A stretch of DNA of 64,000 bases. Source: Leucobacter weissii (GTDB taxonomy: Bacteria; Actinomycetota; Actinomycetes; Actinomycetales; Microbacteriaceae). The first letter of the stretch is position 1. Every line of letters begins with the position of its first letter. Shown here piece after piece: positions 7,894 to 16,433 of this stretch. Location: positions 124,001-188,000 of the forward strand of contig NZ_JAGDYM010000005.1 of assembly GCF_017565745.1 (NCBI RefSeq), read 5' to 3'. Made by a program: the position numbers and the translations under genes. The notes under the pieces were generated by a model. It was not told the DNA's origin, did not search any database, and worked only from the letters and a program-made list of their open reading frames with translations.

Positions 7894-9393
7894 TTACTTG
7901 AAGCGCGCGGGGGCGTCGTCGAGCAGCACGGTCTTCGGCTCGACGTAGGCGCCGATGCCCATGGAGCCGCCCTCGCGACCGTATCCGGACTCCTTCACCC
8001 CGCCGAAGCCGAGGAGCAGCGATTCCACCTTGAAGCCGTTGTGGCCGACGGTGCCGGCGCGGAGACGGCGGGCGACGTGCCAGGCCCGGTCGGGGTCGTC
8101 GGTGAAGACCGCGGAGTTCAGTCCGAACGGGGTGCCGTTGGCGATGGCGATGGCGTCGGCCTCGTCCTTGGACGGGATGATCGACACCACCGGACCGAAG
8201 ATCTCCTCCTGCGCGATCGTCGCGTTCGGGTCGACGTTCGCGAAGACGGTGGGCTCCACGAACCATCCGCGTTGGAGATGCTCCGGGCGATGACCGCCGG
8301 CGACGAGCGTCGCGCCCTCCCGCACGCCCGTGTCGATGTACTGGAGGATGCTCTTCTGCTGGCGCTGCATCGCCACGGGGCCCATCTGCGTGGCCTCGTC
8401 GAAGGGATCGCCGAGCTTCACCGCGCTGAAGGCGGCCCCGAGCATCTCCGCGAACTCGGCGTGCCGATGCTCGGGCACGATCACGCGGGTCAACGACGAG
8501 CAGTTCTGGCCGGTGAGCGAGATCTCCTGGCCGGTGATGACCGCGGCGACCTTCTCGAGATCGTAGTCGTCGAGCACGACGGCGGCGGACTTGCCACCGA
8601 GTTCGAGGGTGAAGCGGGCGAGCCGTTCGCTCGCCGCGACGGCGATCTTCTTGCCGACCTCGCTCGAGCCGGTGAATCCGATCTTGTCGACGCGGGGATC
8701 GCGCACGAGCTGCTCGGTCACCCCGCGGCGCCCGGTCACCACGTTGAGCACGCCCGGTGGGAGCCCGATCTCCTCGGCGACCTCGGTGAGCACCAGCAGT
8801 TCGCCTGGCGCCTCCGCTGGAAGCTTGAGCACGACGGTGCAGCCGGTGAGCAGCGCGGGGGCGAGTTTCCAGGTCGCGAGCGAGAGCGGCGTGTTCCACG
8901 GCACGATCGCCGCGACCACGCCGACGGGCTCGGCCACCACGGCCGCCCACTTCGACATCATCGACTCGCCCGGGGCGACCCAGGGATAGCTCTCGGCCTG
9001 ATCCGCGTAGAACTCGTAGGCCATCGGCACCCGCTGCATCGAGGCCTGCGACATCGCGTAGGTCGGGCCGGTCTGCCGGGTCCAGAACGCCGCCATCTCC
9101 TCGGAGCGCGCGCGCAGGCCGTCGGCGAGCTTGCGGAGGTACTCGGCGCGCTCGGCGTGCTCCAGGAACGGCCACTCGCCGTGGTCGAACGCCCGTCGTG
9201 CGGCGGCGATCGCGGCGTCCATGTCGTCTGGGCCGGCTTGCGCGACGGTGTAGAAGACCTCTTCGGTGGCCGAGTCGATCACCTCGAAGGGCGGGAGGTC
9301 GTGCTTCGGGGCGGTCCACCGGCCGTCGATGAAGAACTTGTCGGGGTGGCGGAGTGCGATGGGGGTGCTGCGGATGCTCGATGCGTTGCTCAT
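7894..9393 (-). CDS. Aldehyde dehydrogenase
   Basis: NAD(P)-dependent aldehyde dehydrogenase of 499 residues, the full family length. Visible are the PWNTPL strand, FTGSSEVGK cofactor loop, general base E264 in ELGGKS and nucleophile C298 in GQNCSS, plus the C-terminal EEIFGPV motif. AAGGAA lies before the ATG at 9393. It sits 43 bp after the SDR and before the P450/ferredoxin pair in one operon. It probably converts an aldehyde produced from the P450/SDR steps into a carboxylic acid, ready for CoA activation by genes of the facing operon. The closest described groups include betaine-, phenylacetaldehyde- and geranial-type enzymes; the substrate is not determinable. Confidence 0.95.
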   Translation of the reverse strand: MSNASSIRSTPIALRHPDKFFIDGRWTAPKHDLPPFEVIDSATEEVFYTVAQAGPDDMDAAIAAARRAFDHGEWPFLEHAERAEYLRKLADGLRARSEEMAAFWTRQTGPTYAMSQASMQRVPMAYEFYADQAESYPWVAPGESMMSKWAAVVAEPVGVVAAIVPWNTPLSLATWKLAPALLTGCTVVLKLPAEAPGELLVLTEVAEEIGLPPGVLNVVTGRRGVTEQLVRDPRVDKIGFTGSSEVGKKIAVAASERLARFTLELGGKSAAVVLDDYDLEKVAAVITGQEISLTGQNCSSLTRVIVPEHRHAEFAEMLGAAFSAVKLGDPFDEATQMGPVAMQRQQKSILQYIDTGVREGATLVAGGHRPEHLQRGWFVEPTVFANVDPNATIAQEEIFGPVVSIIPSKDEADAIAIANGTPFGLNSAVFTDDPDRAWHVARRLRAGTVGHNGFKVESLLLGFGGVKESGYGREGGSMGIGAYVEPKTVLLDDAPARFK

Positions 9394-9436
9394 TGCGGGG
9401 TTCCTTCGTTCGCTGTGTGCCTGAGTGCGGGAGGGG

Positions 9437-10321
9437 TCAGGAAGCGCGCTGCGCGAGCATCTCTGCCAGGGTGCGGTTCGTGCGCATGGGGGTGATTCCC
9501 GCGAGTTCGAGGGCGTTCATGCCGTAGTCGACGTCGAGGTGGACCCCCGAGAGGAATCCGCCGAGATCGCTGCCGAGGAACGCGAGCGCGCGCGCCATGT
9601 CGAGCGGCTCTGCGAGGCGGCCGGCGGGGCCGGTGCTCCCGGCCTTCAGGTTGTCCATGCCCCCGCGCTGCTCGGCGAAGTCGCCGAGCATGCCGGTCGA
9701 GGTCATGGAGGGAAGGACGGCGTTGATGCGGACGCCGGAGGCGGCGAAGGTCTCGACCCGCTCGGCGACGAAGAGATTGAGTGCGCGCTTCGACAGCAGG
9801 TAGCCCACGAAGCCGGGGAGCTCGCCGCCGTGCTCGGCGTTGAACGCCTCGATGCGCTCGGTGAGCGCGGCCCAGTCCGCGGCCGGATCGGTGAAGGGGG
9901 CGAGCTCCGCACGAATCTCGGGGTACTCCCAGCGCAGGCCGCCCGCGGAGGTGACGTAGGCGATCGAACCGCCCGTGGTGATCCGATCGGCGAGGTAGGC
10001 GTCGGTGAGGTACTTGTTGGCGGTGTAGTTCACCGTCATGGTCTCGGCGAAGGTGTTGTGCACGCCCGCCAGGCCGGCGACGCCGAAGAAGGCACCGAAT
10101 TCCTGCGGGAGGCGGGTGGTGAAGAGCTCGTCGATCGAGTTCTGGTCACTGAGATCAGCGACGAAGGAGGCCTTGACCCCGGGGACCGGGGAATCCACGC
10201 GATCGATGGCGTACACCTCGGCGCCGAGGTCCACGAGCACCTCGGTCAGCGCCCGCGCCATGCCGGACGCGGCCCCGGTGATCACACATACTTTTCCTTG
10301 GTAGCCAAGATAATCCGTCAT
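9437..10321 (-). CDS. SDR oxidoreductase (coniferyl-alcohol / 3-alpha-HSD-like)
   Basis: Short-chain dehydrogenase of 294 residues. Cofactor motif GAASGMA near residue 17, and catalytic tyrosine and lysine in YLLSK. It has an insertion of about 45 residues between strand 5 and the active-site helix (rich in Glu/Ala, around TERIEAFNAEHGGEL), a feature of the coniferyl-alcohol dehydrogenase and 3-alpha-hydroxysteroid dehydrogenase branch. I chose ATG 10321 because AAGGA lies 11 bp before it; an in-frame ATG at 10333 has AAGG directly abutting it and cannot use it. It is the first gene of the SDR-ALDH-P450-ferredoxin operon, behind inverted repeat copy C. Likely role: oxidation of a primary or secondary alcohol made by a P450. 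Confidence 0.88.
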   Translation of the reverse strand: MTDYLGYQGKVCVITGAASGMARALTEVLVDLGAEVYAIDRVDSPVPGVKASFVADLSDQNSIDELFTTRLPQEFGAFFGVAGLAGVHNTFAETMTVNYTANKYLTDAYLADRITTGGSIAYVTSAGGLRWEYPEIRAELAPFTDPAADWAALTERIEAFNAEHGGELPGFVGYLLSKRALNLFVAERVETFAASGVRINAVLPSMTSTGMLGDFAEQRGGMDNLKAGSTGPAGRLAEPLDMARALAFLGSDLGGFLSGVHLDVDYGMNALELAGITPMRTNRTLAEMLAQRAS

Positions 10322-10361
10322 TTCAGAAGACATCCTTGTCGTGGGTGAGGGACGAGTGTGT

Positions 10362-10378
10362 GTTCTGTATTCAGGAAC
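10362..10378. promoter_or_regulatory. Putative IclR operator, copy C
   Basis: GTTCTG-TATTC-AGGAAC: the left arm is perfect, and 4 of 6 right-arm positions pair, with a 5-bp spacer. It lies 41 bp upstream of the SDR start, in the leader of the leftward operon. A further CAGAAC half-site is at 10394-10399. Confidence 0.42.
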
Positions 10379-10497
10379 AATTAGTCTCTACAACAGAACA
10401 TCTTGAATCTTCGCATATGTGCGGCGTGAAGTCAATGCGAGTGGGGCGGGGTGCATCTCCGTGCGGTAACGACTTGATTCTCTGCGGCGGCCTCGTG

Positions 10498-10526
10498 TTG
10501 ACAAGGCCGATCCGCTCGTGCAAACT
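10498..10526 (+). promoter_or_regulatory. Sigma70-type promoter for ABC-importer operon
   Basis: TTGACA (10498-10503), 17-bp spacer, CAAACT (10521-10526). The start site would be near 10533, directly in front of the operator cluster, the same arrangement as at the first P450. Confidence 0.42.
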
Positions 10527-10533
10527 TGCCGTA

Positions 10534-10570
10534 GTTCGCAATACAGAACTGATGTTCTTTTAAACAGAAC
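10534..10570. promoter_or_regulatory. Putative IclR operator cluster, copy E
   Basis: GTTCTT-TTAAA-CAGAAC at 10554-10570 pairs at 5 of 6 arm positions. Immediately before it GTTCGC-AATA-CAGAAC (10534-10549) forms a second, weaker repeat. The two CAGAAC half-sites start 21 bp apart, two helical turns, as expected for two dimers on one DNA face. Confidence 0.45.
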
Positions 10571-10748
10571 GTTATTGACGGTACGGTTACTGACGCCGGC
10601 GGCCCCGCACGGTCACGGTCGACGTGCCGAGGCTGCGCATCTGCGGCACACGCAAACGACGAAGGAGTCGATGTGACATCGGATCATGGCAGCGGTCGCA
10701 CGCTGCTCGGGCTGGCCTTCTCGCCGGCGAGGGACACGGGAGGTGACC

Positions 10749-11762
10749 GTGTGGTCTAACGCCCTCCGCCGGGTCGGTTACGGAATCGTCGTCCTTCTGC
10801 TCGTCACCTTCAGCGTCAGCCTGCTGCTGCACCTCGCTCCCGGCTCGGTCGCGCAGACGATCCTGGGCGAGGAGGCGACGCCGGAGAACGTCGCGGCGTT
10901 GAACGCGTCGCTGGGCTTCGATCGCCCGTTCATCGTGCAGTACGTCGACTGGCTGTGGCATGCGGTGCAGGGTGATCTCGGCACGTCTCCGATCACCCAC
11001 ATCCCGGTCATGCAGTCGATCCTGCAGCGCCTGCCGGTGACGCTGGAGATCGCGTTCCTCGCCCTGATCATCTCCCTGCTCATCTCGATCCCGCTCGCCA
11101 TCCTCTCCGCCGCGCGACCGGGGAGCGCGCTCGACCGGGGGATCAGCGCCATCACCTCGGTGTTCCTCTCGGTGCCCGCCTTCGTGGCCGGCCCGATCCT
11201 CATCTACTTCTTCGCGGTCAGCCTGAACGCCTTCCCCGCGCTCGGCTGGACTCCCCTGGACGAGGGTCTGGGAGCCAATCTGCGGGCGGCGTTCCTCCCG
11301 GCGCTCGCCGCGGGGATCACCGAGATCGCGGCCTTTCACCGCGTGCTGCGCGCCGACCTGATCGGCACGCTCCGCGAGGACTACGTCGCCGCCGCGCGCG
11401 CGAAGGGCCTCTCCGGCAACTACGTCATGTTCCGCCACGCGTTCCGGCCGTCGTCGTTCTCGCTGCTGACGATCTCGGGCCTCAGCCTGGCGCGATTGAT
11501 CGGCGGCACCATCATCGTCGAGATGCTCTTCGTGCTCCCCGGTCTCGGGCAGTTCATCGCGACCGCGGTCAGCACGAGCGACGTGGTCGCCGTGCAGGGG
11601 GTGGTCTCCTTCATCGCCCTGGTCTTCGTCGTCATGAACATGCTCGTCGATATCGGCTACGGTCTGGTCGATCCGCGCGTCCGCCGCGCGCCGAAGGCGA
11701 GGAGGCGCAAGACCGGTGAGAAGAGACCGGCGCGTGAGCAGAAGCCGGCGGTGACCGCATGA
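10749..11762 (+). CDS. ABC transporter permease, peptide-type (DppB-like)
   Basis: Inner-membrane permease of 337 residues with about six membrane helices, of the dipeptide/oligopeptide/nickel import family. The coupling loop appears as DYVAAARAKGLSGNYVMFRHAFR before the last helices; it fits the EAA-loop pattern that contacts the ATPases. Start choice: GTG 10749 stands 5 bp after GGGAGG, whereas GTG 10743 overlaps that site. It is the first gene of a five-gene importer set (permease, permease, binding protein, ATPase, ATPase), opposite to the P450 operon and with the same putative operators. The context argues for uptake of the island's growth substrate or a conjugate of it, not of a peptide. 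Confidence 0.92.
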   Translation: MWSNALRRVGYGIVVLLLVTFSVSLLLHLAPGSVAQTILGEEATPENVAALNASLGFDRPFIVQYVDWLWHAVQGDLGTSPITHIPVMQSILQRLPVTLEIAFLALIISLLISIPLAILSAARPGSALDRGISAITSVFLSVPAFVAGPILIYFFAVSLNAFPALGWTPLDEGLGANLRAAFLPALAAGITEIAAFHRVLRADLIGTLREDYVAAARAKGLSGNYVMFRHAFRPSSFSLLTISGLSLARLIGGTIIVEMLFVLPGLGQFIATAVSTSDVVAVQGVVSFIALVFVVMNMLVDIGYGLVDPRVRRAPKARRRKTGEKRPAREQKPAVTA

Positions 11763-12670
11763 TCCCCACCACGAGTGTCACGGTGCGGCCCGGTAAGAAG
11801 GTGCGGGAAGGAGTCGCCCGTACGGGCGCTCCCAGCATCGCGCCGCCGCGCAGGCAGTTCTCGGCGCTGGTCTGGTTCTCCTACTTCTGGATCGCCCTGA
11901 TCGTCTTCCTCGCGCTCTTCGCCCCGATCCTGCCCATTCCCTCCTACGATGCCGTTGCGGGGCCCGGGCGCCAAGCGCCCTCGTTCGACGGGCCGATCGA
12001 GCTCTGGCTCGGCACCGACGCGGTCGGTCGGTCGCTGCTCTCCAGGCTCGTCTACGGCGCGCAGGTCTCGCTCGTGGTCGGCACGTGCGCGGCCGGGGTG
12101 GGCGTGATCCTCGGGATCACCCTCGGCCTCATCGCAGGCTACTTCCGCGGCGCGATCGACTGGGTGATCACCCTGATCGCCGACGTCGTGCTCTCCTTCC
12201 CCGTGCTCGTGCTCCTGCTCGCGATGACCGCGATCTTCTCGCCGAGCATCTGGGTGATCCTCATCGGCCTGGCCGTCAGCAGCACCCCGACCTTCATCCG
12301 CCTGACGCGGGCGAACACGATGGCGTGGGCGAGCCGGGACTTCGTGCGGGCCGCGAGGAACATGGGGGCGAGCAACTCCCGGATCCTGATCCGAGAGGTG
12401 CTGCCGAACGTCGTCCCCTCCATCGCCGCGTACCTTCCGCTCGTCATCGCGGCCCTGATCGTCGCCGAGGGGTCGCTCAGCTTCCTCGGGCTCGGCATCC
12501 CGCCGCCGACGCCCAGCTGGGGCGGCATGATCAACTCGGGGGCGGCGGTGCTGCGAACGGAACCGTACATGACGTTCGTGCCGGCGGGCGCGCTGTTCCT
12601 CACGGTGTTCGCCCTCAATCAGGCCGGCGAGCACCTCCGGCTCCGCTTCGACCGCACGCTGCAGAACTGA
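11759..12670 (+). CDS. ABC transporter permease, peptide-type (DppC-like)
   Basis: Second membrane subunit, 303 residues, with the N-terminal single helix plus five-helix core typical of DppC. The hallmark IELWLGTDAVGRSLLSRL-like segment (GTDxxGRD in relatives) follows the first helix, and the coupling loop is around DFVRAARNMGASNSRILIR. The ATG overlaps the stop of the first permease by 4 bp (ATGA), so the two are translationally coupled. It forms the heterodimeric channel with the upstream protein. Confidence 0.93.
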   Translation: MIPTTSVTVRPGKKVREGVARTGAPSIAPPRRQFSALVWFSYFWIALIVFLALFAPILPIPSYDAVAGPGRQAPSFDGPIELWLGTDAVGRSLLSRLVYGAQVSLVVGTCAAGVGVILGITLGLIAGYFRGAIDWVITLIADVVLSFPVLVLLLAMTAIFSPSIWVILIGLAVSSTPTFIRLTRANTMAWASRDFVRAARNMGASNSRILIREVLPNVVPSIAAYLPLVIAALIVAEGSLSFLGLGIPPPTPSWGGMINSGAAVLRTEPYMTFVPAGALFLTVFALNQAGEHLRLRFDRTLQN

Positions 12671-12757
12671 GCCGTGCCGCATGCGTCCAGTGCTCGCCCG
12701 TGCCCGCTCGTCAGCGGCACCGTCCTTCCCGCTTCCCACCCACCACACAAGAGAAAG

Positions 12758-14332
12758 ATGGACACCGTGATTTCAAAGAGGAAATCTGCATATGCCGCAC
12801 TCACCGCCGTGGCGTGCCTGGTTCTCGCCGGCTGCTCCGGAGGGGGCGCCACCACGAACGGTAACCAGGAGCCGGCCGGCGACCCGGTCAGCGGGGGCAC
12901 GCTCCGGTTGATCGAGGGCGCTCCCATCGCCGGCTTCGATCCGGTGCAGGCCTTCAGCTCGACGACCACCCCGGTTACCTACAGCGCGCTCTACGGCGAC
13001 TTCCTGGTGCCCAACCCCGACACCGGCGTGGCGGAGTGCCACATGTGCGAGACCTTCGAGAGCGACGACGGCGGAGCGACCTTCACCGTGACCCTTCGCG
13101 AGGGCATCGCCTTCACCGACGGCACGCCGTTCGATGCGGAGGCCGTGAAATTCAACTGGGAACGGATCCAGGATCCCGAGCTGGGCTCGGCGAGCGTCGG
13201 CTTCGCGAGCCAGGTCGAAGAGATCGAGGTCGTGGACGACCTCACGCTGAAGCTCACGATGACGGCGCCGAACCCGGGCTTCGTCTCGAACTTCATCGTC
13301 TACGCGATGCAGTGGATCGCGTCGCCGACCGCGCTCGAGAAGGGCACCGAGGAGTTCAACAAGAATCCGATCGGCGCCGGACCCTTCACGCTCGAGAGCT
13401 GGACGCCGAACGGCGTGACCAAGGTGGTTCGCAACGACGACTACTGGGAGGACGGGCTGCCCTATCTCGACGGGCTCGAGATCCAGGGCGTCTCCGACAC
13501 GACCCAGCGTCTGAACGCGCTGCTGACGGGCGATGTGGATGCCGTCATGAATTCGGAGGCCTCGACGTCTGAGAGCGCGGTGCAGGCCGGCTTCGTGTCG
13601 CACGACTACCAGTTCAACGGCGGCACCGCGCTGATGTTCAACACCGAGAAGGCGCCTTTCGACGATGCGCGCGCCCGCCAGGCGGTCGCCCACGCGCTCG
13701 ACCTCGAGGCGCTCGCCGACGCGTCGAGCGGCGGCTACCCCTCGGTGCCGCGCACGCTCTTCCCCGAAGACTCGCCGTACTACTCGGATATCCCGCTCGA
13801 CCAGCACGACCCCGAGAAGGCGCAGGAACTGTTCGACGAGCTGGCCGCAGAGGGCGCACCGCTGTCGTTCTCCTTCACGATGACTCCTGGGCCGTCGCAG
13901 AGCTCCTTCGACTCGATCCAGTCGCAGTTGCAGGGCTACGACAACGTGTCGGTGACGGCCGATCAGCGTCCGGCCAACGAGGCGGGCGTCTTCACGACCG
14001 CCGGCGACTACCAGCTCACCGTCTCTTCGGCGGCGTTCTCCGAGCCCAATGGGCGCCTGTGGGGCATGCTGCACAGCAAGGCGGGCGCATCGAACTACTC
14101 GCGATTCGACGATCCGGAGACGGACGCCGCGCTCGATGCCGCCGGCGCCTCGGACGACGACGAGGTGCGTCGTGAGCAGTACGCGATCGTGCAGGAGCGG
14201 CTCGTGGAGTTGGCGCCCTACATCATCTTCAACTCCTACCACAATGAGCTCCTCACCACCGACCAGGTGCAGGGCATCCTCATGTACGGATACACCACGC
14301 CCCGGATCGCCGGAGTCTGGCTCCAGCAGTAG
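12758..14332 (+). CDS. ABC transporter substrate-binding lipoprotein (peptide/solute family 5)
   Basis: Surface solute receptor of 524 residues. A signal peptide ends in the lipobox LVLAGC, so the cysteine near residue 28 is lipidated and the protein is tethered outside the membrane. Family-5 features: GGTLRLIEG near the start, FTVTLREGIAFTDGTPF, and AVKFNWERI. Start ATG 12758 follows GAGAAAG; a GTG three codons on would also leave an intact signal. It is placed after the two permeases; a GC hairpin at 14345-14380 separates it from the ATPase genes, which would raise receptor over ATPase levels. Family 5 binds peptides, but also opines, glycosides and bile-acid-like or hydrophobic ligands. 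Confidence 0.94.
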   Translation: MDTVISKRKSAYAALTAVACLVLAGCSGGGATTNGNQEPAGDPVSGGTLRLIEGAPIAGFDPVQAFSSTTTPVTYSALYGDFLVPNPDTGVAECHMCETFESDDGGATFTVTLREGIAFTDGTPFDAEAVKFNWERIQDPELGSASVGFASQVEEIEVVDDLTLKLTMTAPNPGFVSNFIVYAMQWIASPTALEKGTEEFNKNPIGAGPFTLESWTPNGVTKVVRNDDYWEDGLPYLDGLEIQGVSDTTQRLNALLTGDVDAVMNSEASTSESAVQAGFVSHDYQFNGGTALMFNTEKAPFDDARARQAVAHALDLEALADASSGGYPSVPRTLFPEDSPYYSDIPLDQHDPEKAQELFDELAAEGAPLSFSFTMTPGPSQSSFDSIQSQLQGYDNVSVTADQRPANEAGVFTTAGDYQLTVSSAAFSEPNGRLWGMLHSKAGASNYSRFDDPETDAALDAAGASDDDEVRREQYAIVQERLVELAPYIIFNSYHNELLTTDQVQGILMYGYTTPRIAGVWLQQ

Positions 14333-14344
14333 GCCCGAAGCGGA

Positions 14345-14380
14345 GCGGGCGCCTGGCATCGGCTGACACGAGGCGCCCGC
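14345..14380 (+). terminator. Intercistronic hairpin
   Basis: GCGGGCGCCT (14345-14354) pairs perfectly with AGGCGCCCGC (14371-14380) around a 16-base loop. There is no U tract. It lies between the receptor and ATPase genes of one operon, so it more likely stabilises or attenuates mRNA than ends it. Confidence 0.4.
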
Positions 14381-14417
14381 CCCTACCACGTCGGATCAAA
14401 CGTAAGGAAAAGACGCA

Positions 14418-15416
14418 ATGAGCGAAGGCAAGCTCCTGGAGGTAGACGACCTCCATGCCTACATCGGCTCTCCGCGCGGAGTGGTGAAGGCGGTGGACGG
14501 CGTCTCGTTGAGCATCGACCACGGCGCCGCGCTGGGGGTGGTCGGCGAATCGGGATCGGGCAAGTCGGTCATGGCTCGCGCCGTCATGGGGCTCATGCCC
14601 TCGAACTCGGCATGCACCGGATCCGTGCGGTTCAACGGTCGAGAGTTGCTGGATCTGAAGCGTAAGGAGCTCGAGGAGATCTGGGGCAAGCAGATCGCCA
14701 TGGTGTTCCAGGATCCCGGGCGATCGCTCAACCCCGTGGTGCGCGTCGAGCGTCAGCTCACGGAGGGGATGCGCCGGCACCTCGGGGTGAGCCGCTCGGA
14801 GGCGCAGTCCCGCGCCCTCAACCTGCTCGTCGAGGTCGGCGTGCCCGATCCCGAGCGCCGTCTCCGCGCCTACCCCCACGAACTCTCCGGGGGGATGCGC
14901 CAGCGGGTCATGATCGCCGTCGCACTCGCCTGCGAACCGGATCTGCTGATCGCCGACGAGCCGACGACGGCGCTGGACGTGACCATTCAGCGGCAGGTGC
15001 TCGACCTGCTGCGCAGGATTCAGCTCGAGCGGCGGATGTCGCTGATGCTCATCTCGCACGACCTCCACGTCGTCGCCGGGCAGACCGATCGCGTGGCGGT
15101 CATGTACGCCGGTCGCCTCGCCGAGCTGGGGGCGAGTCGGGCGGTCTTCGAGCAACCCCGGCACCAGTACACGAGCGCGCTGCTCGCCGCCACTCCGACG
15201 ATCGAGCACGAGCGGCATGCGCCGCTCAACGTGATCAGGGGCTCGCTGCCCTCTCCGACCGAGCCGCCGCCCGGTTGCCGCTTCGCGGCACGGTGCCCGG
15301 CGGCGACCGACACATGCCAGAGCGGGCAACCGCCGATGATCGCGACGGTGTCGGATCATGCGGTCGCGTGCTTCCATCCCGTAGCAGAGAGAGCAGGTGA
15401 GCTCGTTGGCCGGTAG
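14418..15416 (+). CDS. ABC transporter ATP-binding protein (DppD-like)
   Basis: Cytoplasmic ATPase of 332 residues. Walker A GESGSGKS near residue 43, Q-loop [11 protein letters not shown], signature LSGGMRQR, Walker B LLIADEPT, and H-loop ISHDLHVV. The C-terminal oligopeptide-family extension ends with the cysteine cluster CRFAARCP...C, which in relatives binds an iron-sulfur cluster or forms a regulatory zinc-like site. AAGGAAAAG lies before the ATG. It overlaps the next ATPase gene by 20 bp, and the two form the heterodimeric motor of the importer. Confidence 0.94.
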   Translation: MSEGKLLEVDDLHAYIGSPRGVVKAVDGVSLSIDHGAALGVVGESGSGKSVMARAVMGLMPSNSACTGSVRFNGRELLDLKRKELEEIWGKQIAMVFQDPGRSLNPVVRVERQLTEGMRRHLGVSRSEAQSRALNLLVEVGVPDPERRLRAYPHELSGGMRQRVMIAVALACEPDLLIADEPTTALDVTIQRQVLDLLRRIQLERRMSLMLISHDLHVVAGQTDRVAVMYAGRLAELGASRAVFEQPRHQYTSALLAATPTIEHERHAPLNVIRGSLPSPTEPPPGCRFAARCPAATDTCQSGQPPMIATVSDHAVACFHPVAERAGELVGR

Positions 15417-16386
15417 CGGAAACGCGCACCTCCGCGGGGACGCGGCAGTCCTGTCCGTGGACGACCTCGAAGTCGAGTACCACACCTCAGCCGGAGCGTT
15501 CAAAGCCGTTGCGGGGGTGAGCTTCGATCTCCTGCAGGGCGAAACGCTCGGCATCGTCGGCGAATCCGGATGCGGCAAGTCGACCACCGGCCGAGCGGTG
15601 CTGCGTCTCGACCCGATCGCCGGCGGCAGGGTCCGGTTCAAGGACGAGGCGATCGACGAGGCCGGGCCCCGGCGCATGCAGGAGCTGCGGCGGGAGATGC
15701 AGATGATCTTCCAGGACCCCGTCAGCTCGCTCAATCCGCGGCGCTCCGTCAAGGAGATCGTGATGGAGGGGGCGGCCATCGACGGGGTCTCGAAGAAGGA
15801 GCGGCTCGACGAGGCTCCGGAGATCCTCGGCCAGGTCGGGCTGCCGAGCGAGCGCTTCGCCGACATGCTGCCGCGGCAGCTGTCGGGCGGCCAGGCGCAG
15901 CGGGTGGCGATCGGGCGCGCCCTCGCGGTGCGGCCGGGGCTGCTCATCTGCGACGAGCCGATCTCCGCGCTGGACGTCTCGGTGCAGGCGCAGATCCTCA
16001 ATCTGCTCGAGGAGCTGAAGGAGAAGTACGATCTGACGATCGTCTTCATCGCGCACGATCTGGGCGTGGTCCGGAGCTTCAGCGACAACGTCCTGGTGAT
16101 GTACCTCGGCAAGACCTGCGAGTTCGGGGACGCGGTCGAAGTGTACGATCGCCCGGCGCATCCGTACACGAGGGGCCTGCTCGACTCTGTGCCGAATCCG
16201 GAGGCCGAGGGCGGTTTCGACGGGCCGGCGCTGCAGGGCGACATCCCGTCGCCGTTGAAGCCGCCGTCCGGTTGCCGTTTCCGGGCGCGCTGCCCCATCG
16301 CGCAGGAGCGCTGCGCGATGGAGGAGCCGCAGATGCGCGAGGTGCGTCCCGGCCAGTTCGCCGCCTGCCACTTCCCACTCGACTGA
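15397..16386 (+). CDS. ABC transporter ATP-binding protein (DppF-like)
   Basis: Second motor subunit, 329 residues, starting at GTG 15397 inside the end of the previous gene. Walker A GESGCGKS, Q-loop IFQDPVSSLNPR, signature LSGGQAQR, Walker B LLICDEPISALD, and H-loop IAHDLGVV are intact. The C-terminal extension again carries CRFRARCP. The DEPIS variant of Walker B is usual in DppF/OppF proteins. This is the last transporter gene; 47 bp later the cyclase-family hydrolase starts on the same strand, so metabolic genes follow in the same transcript. Confidence 0.94.
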   Translation: MSSLAGSGNAHLRGDAAVLSVDDLEVEYHTSAGAFKAVAGVSFDLLQGETLGIVGESGCGKSTTGRAVLRLDPIAGGRVRFKDEAIDEAGPRRMQELRREMQMIFQDPVSSLNPRRSVKEIVMEGAAIDGVSKKERLDEAPEILGQVGLPSERFADMLPRQLSGGQAQRVAIGRALAVRPGLLICDEPISALDVSVQAQILNLLEELKEKYDLTIVFIAHDLGVVRSFSDNVLVMYLGKTCEFGDAVEVYDRPAHPYTRGLLDSVPNPEAEGGFDGPALQGDIPSPLKPPSGCRFRARCPIAQERCAMEEPQMREVRPGQFAACHFPLD

Positions 16387-16433
16387 CGACCGACGACCCC
16401 GTTCCGATTTCCTAGCTCGCGAGAGGCACCGAC

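Larger units (their letters stand above)
10322..10748. promoter_or_regulatory. Divergent control region of the P450 and ABC-importer operons
   Basis: About 430 bp without a credible gene; a 75-codon frame at 10336 has neither ribosome site nor protein-like composition. It contains inverted repeat copy C (10362-10378), an isolated CAGAAC half-site (10394-10399), a promoter (10498-10526) and a cluster of half-sites with copy E (10534-10570). This is the densest operator cluster in the window and links the two largest catabolic operons. Confidence 0.55.

Noticed and set aside
10322-10333. Start at ATG 10333 for the second SDR
   Set aside because: The only AAGGA-type site directly abuts this ATG; ATG 10321 has workable spacing.
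10336-10563. 75-codon open frame in the divergent promoter region
   Set aside because: No ribosome site, lies across operators and promoter, no protein-like pattern.
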